Below, one piece after another: positions 60,848 to 64,000 of a stretch of DNA of 64,000 bases (the stretch's first letter is position 1; each line of letters starts with the position of its first letter). The notes under the pieces were generated by a model, which was not told the DNA's origin, made no database searches, and saw only the letters and a list, made by a program, of their open reading frames with translations. The stretch comes from Sipunculus nudus. Lineage: Eukaryota; Annelida; Sipuncula; Golfingiida; Sipunculidae. A program made the translations under genes and the position numbers. The stretch is taken from positions 78,274,142 through 78,338,141 of the forward strand of contig CM049306.1 of assembly GCA_026874595.1 (NCBI GenBank), given 5' to 3'.

Positions 60848-62131
60848 ATTGTGTGCATGGGGTGTCTGTTTGGTAGTGTATTTGTTCAAAACATAACTCA
60901 TGCAAGCTTAAATGGAATCTCATATAAATTTTACGGGATTGCGCATTAAAATGCGAATTGATTTTGATACATGTTGTGGATCCAGATAAAAAAACTGGTT
61001 CAATGACGTCATTAATAAATAAGTGAACGGTTTCGGAAACATTCCACAATAGGAAGTTAGGAAACCTTAACAATCCATATAATGCAGATTTCTACATAAT
61101 ATTAATTTTCATGTTTACATGTTTCTTATTTATGGGCCATTAAAGAACCATCTAGTTTTTTTTTGTGTGGATTCGGCTGTAATCTCAGCTTAGTCACGTG
61201 CTCAACGAATATTCACAAATGAACAGTCATGTATAACATGAGAATATGGGTTAGAAAAGTGAATGCAAACACGATTTTGGGAGCATCCAACAATAACAAC
61301 CCCCTATCCCAAAACATTCCTTAAAATGCAGTTTCCTATAGTTAATATTTATTTGACTCTTTCACATGTTCCATATATGTGATTTTAAAATTCTTCCATG
61401 TTTCAATGATACGTCTGTATATACATGTTCATGACCTTGCATGTGTGTGTGTGTGTGGTGTGAGGGAAGAAGTGCAATGTTGCCATCCAGAATTCGCCAA
61501 TCATCCTTGTCTATTATGACTATATGGTAAGCTGGGTTGGTTAATCATTTACTACTTCCTTTGAAAAGTGACATATTTAATGAACTGTGTTATTCATTTG
61601 ATGAAAAAAAATATTATTGTAACGAGCGTTATAATCCATACTGTCCGAGTAGGAATTCAAGTCCGACTCTATGCAGGTCATGTATAGTCGAGTTAAAGTC
61701 TGGTCCTTCAGGTTCGGCTCAATGCCCTCGTTCTACCAAAATCCCAGAGTCTGGAAATCAGGTCCAATCAATTAAATACATTTTATTCATTATAAAGTAG
61801 AAAAATGGAGAAACTTGAATGAAACATATGTATTTTTAGTTCACGTATGATTTTCATTTTCATTAATATTAAGATTGGAATATAGAGATAAAGAACGCTG
61901 GTTTATTGCGGAGAGGCGAATAATCCCCCCCCCCCCCCACACACACACACATACACATCCTTCCATAAAATAGGGTATATATATACGCTATATTTAAACA
62001 TCCTAGACACGTGTTCAGTCCTTTGTAATGTGGTATACTATATTAAGGCCTATACTATACAAATAGACTATTGGAATGGGGTATACAATATTTAACCCTA
62101 TTACACACTGGTCCATGCAATGCGGTATAAC

Positions 62132-63354
62132 CAGGGTTGGCAGTTTTATCCGCAGCCGGTTTATCAACTGGATTAATCCGGATCGGATAAAACAGGTTTT
62201 ATCCAGTTTTATCCGAAGTTTGGTTGTATATACTGTCTGTGAAGTACACATTTTGTATTATAAGTTTAGCTTTCCACTGTGAAATAATGCAGTTCTAATA
62301 GGAAACATTTGTGTCTAGTCATATATTTATACAGAAAATATTTTATGTTTCAGAGAGTGATGCAATAATCTTAATAATAATATTGAAATTATTTCTCTTC
62401 TTCAGGGAAGTCTGTCATAGTGTGACTTATTAAAACATTATCACTGATTTTGTTCATTACTCTATAAAAAAAAGCTAAAAACCGCAGTTCACATGGTTAG
62501 TTAAACAATCAGTGTTGACACAGAATATCATATATTTACAGATAAACATCTATTCTTACATCTGAGAGAGATGTAATTAATCCAGTTATTTATTGCATAC
62601 ATGACTTAAGATACACACTTATATCACTGGTCCTGGAGGTCCATAATTTTGTAGGGGTAACCTCTCAGACGCAAATGATAAATTCTTGAAAAGCTATCTT
62701 GTTAAAGTGGGTTTCTCTGAATGTGGTGCATGAGTGTGATTCCTAGTCCCTTTTGCCTGTGGTAAGGTATGTTTAAACAAGCGGCAAAATTTGGCTACCA
62801 TTTAACAACCATGCAGCCAGTCATGGCAGCCTGAGAGGAGAAACCTCCATTGGATCATTAATTCTTTCTCCTCCACAATATGAGAGAAACTATAAGTTGT
62901 TGACAATTGGGCTGCAAAAGTCACCCTGCAGCCTGTCCTGTGACTATGAGTAAATATTTGATGGCTGAGGATGATGCTATATATAGATGTTACATCATAT
63001 TGCGAAACTGACTACTAGCCAGAAGAGTAACATAGAAGAGAGAGAGACTGCTCCTCATCCTGGTGTGTGTTGAGCATAAGCAATAGTGACTGCTTGCAAC
63101 AGTAAAACATGAACCTGGAGGAAATTGCCAATTGGATATAAAAGTTTAAAACTTATATTTTAATTAATAAACCCTCTGGATTTATTTATCCAGATTAGCA
63201 TTTATTTTCATTTATATAATTTTACCAGGTTATTCTTAGTTTGATCCAGTTTAATACTGTATCATCCAGATAAAACTGGATTAGACATGATGAAACCCAG
63301 TTTTATCCATTGTCCTGGATTAAACACGTTTTATCCGGATAAAACCCAACCTTG
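62132..63354. mobile_element. hAT-like element E, copy 3 (1223 bp)
   Basis: The segmental duplicate of copy 1, also with GGTATAAC on its left (62124-62131) and the spacer sequence on its right. It lacks about 17 bp near 62319. Confidence 0.75.
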
Positions 63355-64000
63355 ATGTTCAGGATTCATGTAGAAGGCATATCGATGTTATATTATCATG
63401 TCATGGTTTATGTTGACTACTACTAAAATATGAGACGGTCCAGTCAGTTTAGACCCATCTTGGAAATGAAGACCGGATTCTATACTCTGGTCTTATTCTT
63501 TGTTAAGTGTTGCGACATGTGAGGGCTTTGCTTGAAACTGAGAAACTCTTCCAGTAATTCAAATACAGCACTCATTATGCCCCCCCCCCCCCAGTGGACA
63601 CGTGTTTTTTTCGGTGCCATCGTCAGTCGTCTGTAGGAAATCTTATGAACGCGATAACTTTGGAAGGTCTGCATAGTTTCCTGCAAAATTTTAAACACTC
63701 CTTGTTCATCCCAAAATCTGGGGATATTTTCCTTTGATTTATAAATGCAGTCTGTTTTATAAATGCCCTCGTCTATTGGATTTGGTAAAATTTACATACA
63801 CTCTTAAATAACATTTTAGTTATGATTTTTATATGCATAATTACCGGTTATAGAGTGTTTTGAAAATTAAAAAGAATTTCTTGTTGTATTAAATGCACAT
63901 TAAAATGTGCATAAAATATGTCTATTGTCTCAAGCTTTAAGTTCATTTTCGCTGAATACAAAAGTTTCCCAGGATAACTATCCCAACACACAGGATTACT

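Larger units (their letters stand above)
58071..64000. repeat. Segmental duplication, distal copy (runs off the window)
   Basis: It repeats 45688-51704 in the same order with few substitutions. It includes tandem units at about 58960-59390, the promoter-like block 59945-60140, the GC-rich hAT end 60652-60847 and element E. No gene is recognised in it. Confidence 0.9.

Overview
The window looks like nuclear DNA of an invertebrate animal, most likely a bivalve mollusc. It is AT-rich, its genes are intron-split with GT/AG borders, and (AT)n arrays, poly-G tracts and small non-autonomous transposons are everywhere. Long repeats carrying the block AGGTCAAAGGTCAAGGTCAC, which I associate with bivalve genomes, fill one intron. 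The species call rests on general recognition, not on a search.

The left 40 kb holds three tandem paralogues on the + strand: 556-4497, 14083-19881 and 26871-39579. The first encodes a 505-residue protein that I read as an N-terminal CARD (death-fold adaptor domain) followed by three OB-folds in the order and style of the ssDNA-binding core of replication protein A large subunit (RPA70 DBD-A, DBD-B, and DBD-C with its four-cysteine zinc ribbon). RPA70 normally starts with its own N-terminal OB-fold (70N); here a CARD takes that place. A CARD joined to an RPA-like ssDNA-binding module would make sense as a nucleic-acid sensor or scaffold, and this is the main candidate for an undescribed system. 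The second copy keeps the layout but has an in-frame TGA in OB-fold 1 and no detectable sixth exon. The third has lost the OB1 and OB2 exons. That space is now filled by transposons, yet splice phases still join CARD to the zinc-ribbon OB-fold in frame (286 residues).

A second family lies on the - strand: intronless small heat-shock proteins with two alpha-crystallin domains. One copy is intact (41257-42273, with TATA box and heat-shock elements), one carries a 2-nt frameshift (55433-56448), and one is a decayed remnant (23586-24590) between CARD-RPA copies 2 and 3.

From 40.6 kb to the end the DNA is a set of segmental duplications. 45.7-51.7 kb recurs nearly base for base at 58.1-64.0 kb. 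Older partial copies lie at 40.6-42.9, 44.2-45.7 and 54.7-57.0 kb. Inside lies a pair of 1.24-kb hAT-like elements bracketing 2.4 kb of DNA, with the 8-bp target duplication GGTATAAC only at the outer edges, and an unoccupied paralogous site at 45034-45041.

The remaining mobile DNA includes two solo LTRs of one family, a piggyBac-type MITE (TTAA target), a Mutator-like element inserted in the loop of a hairpin element, a Tc1/mariner-like element, hAT MITEs and tRNA-derived SINE-like sequences. I saw no intact transposase or reverse transcriptase, no RNA gene and no CRISPR array.
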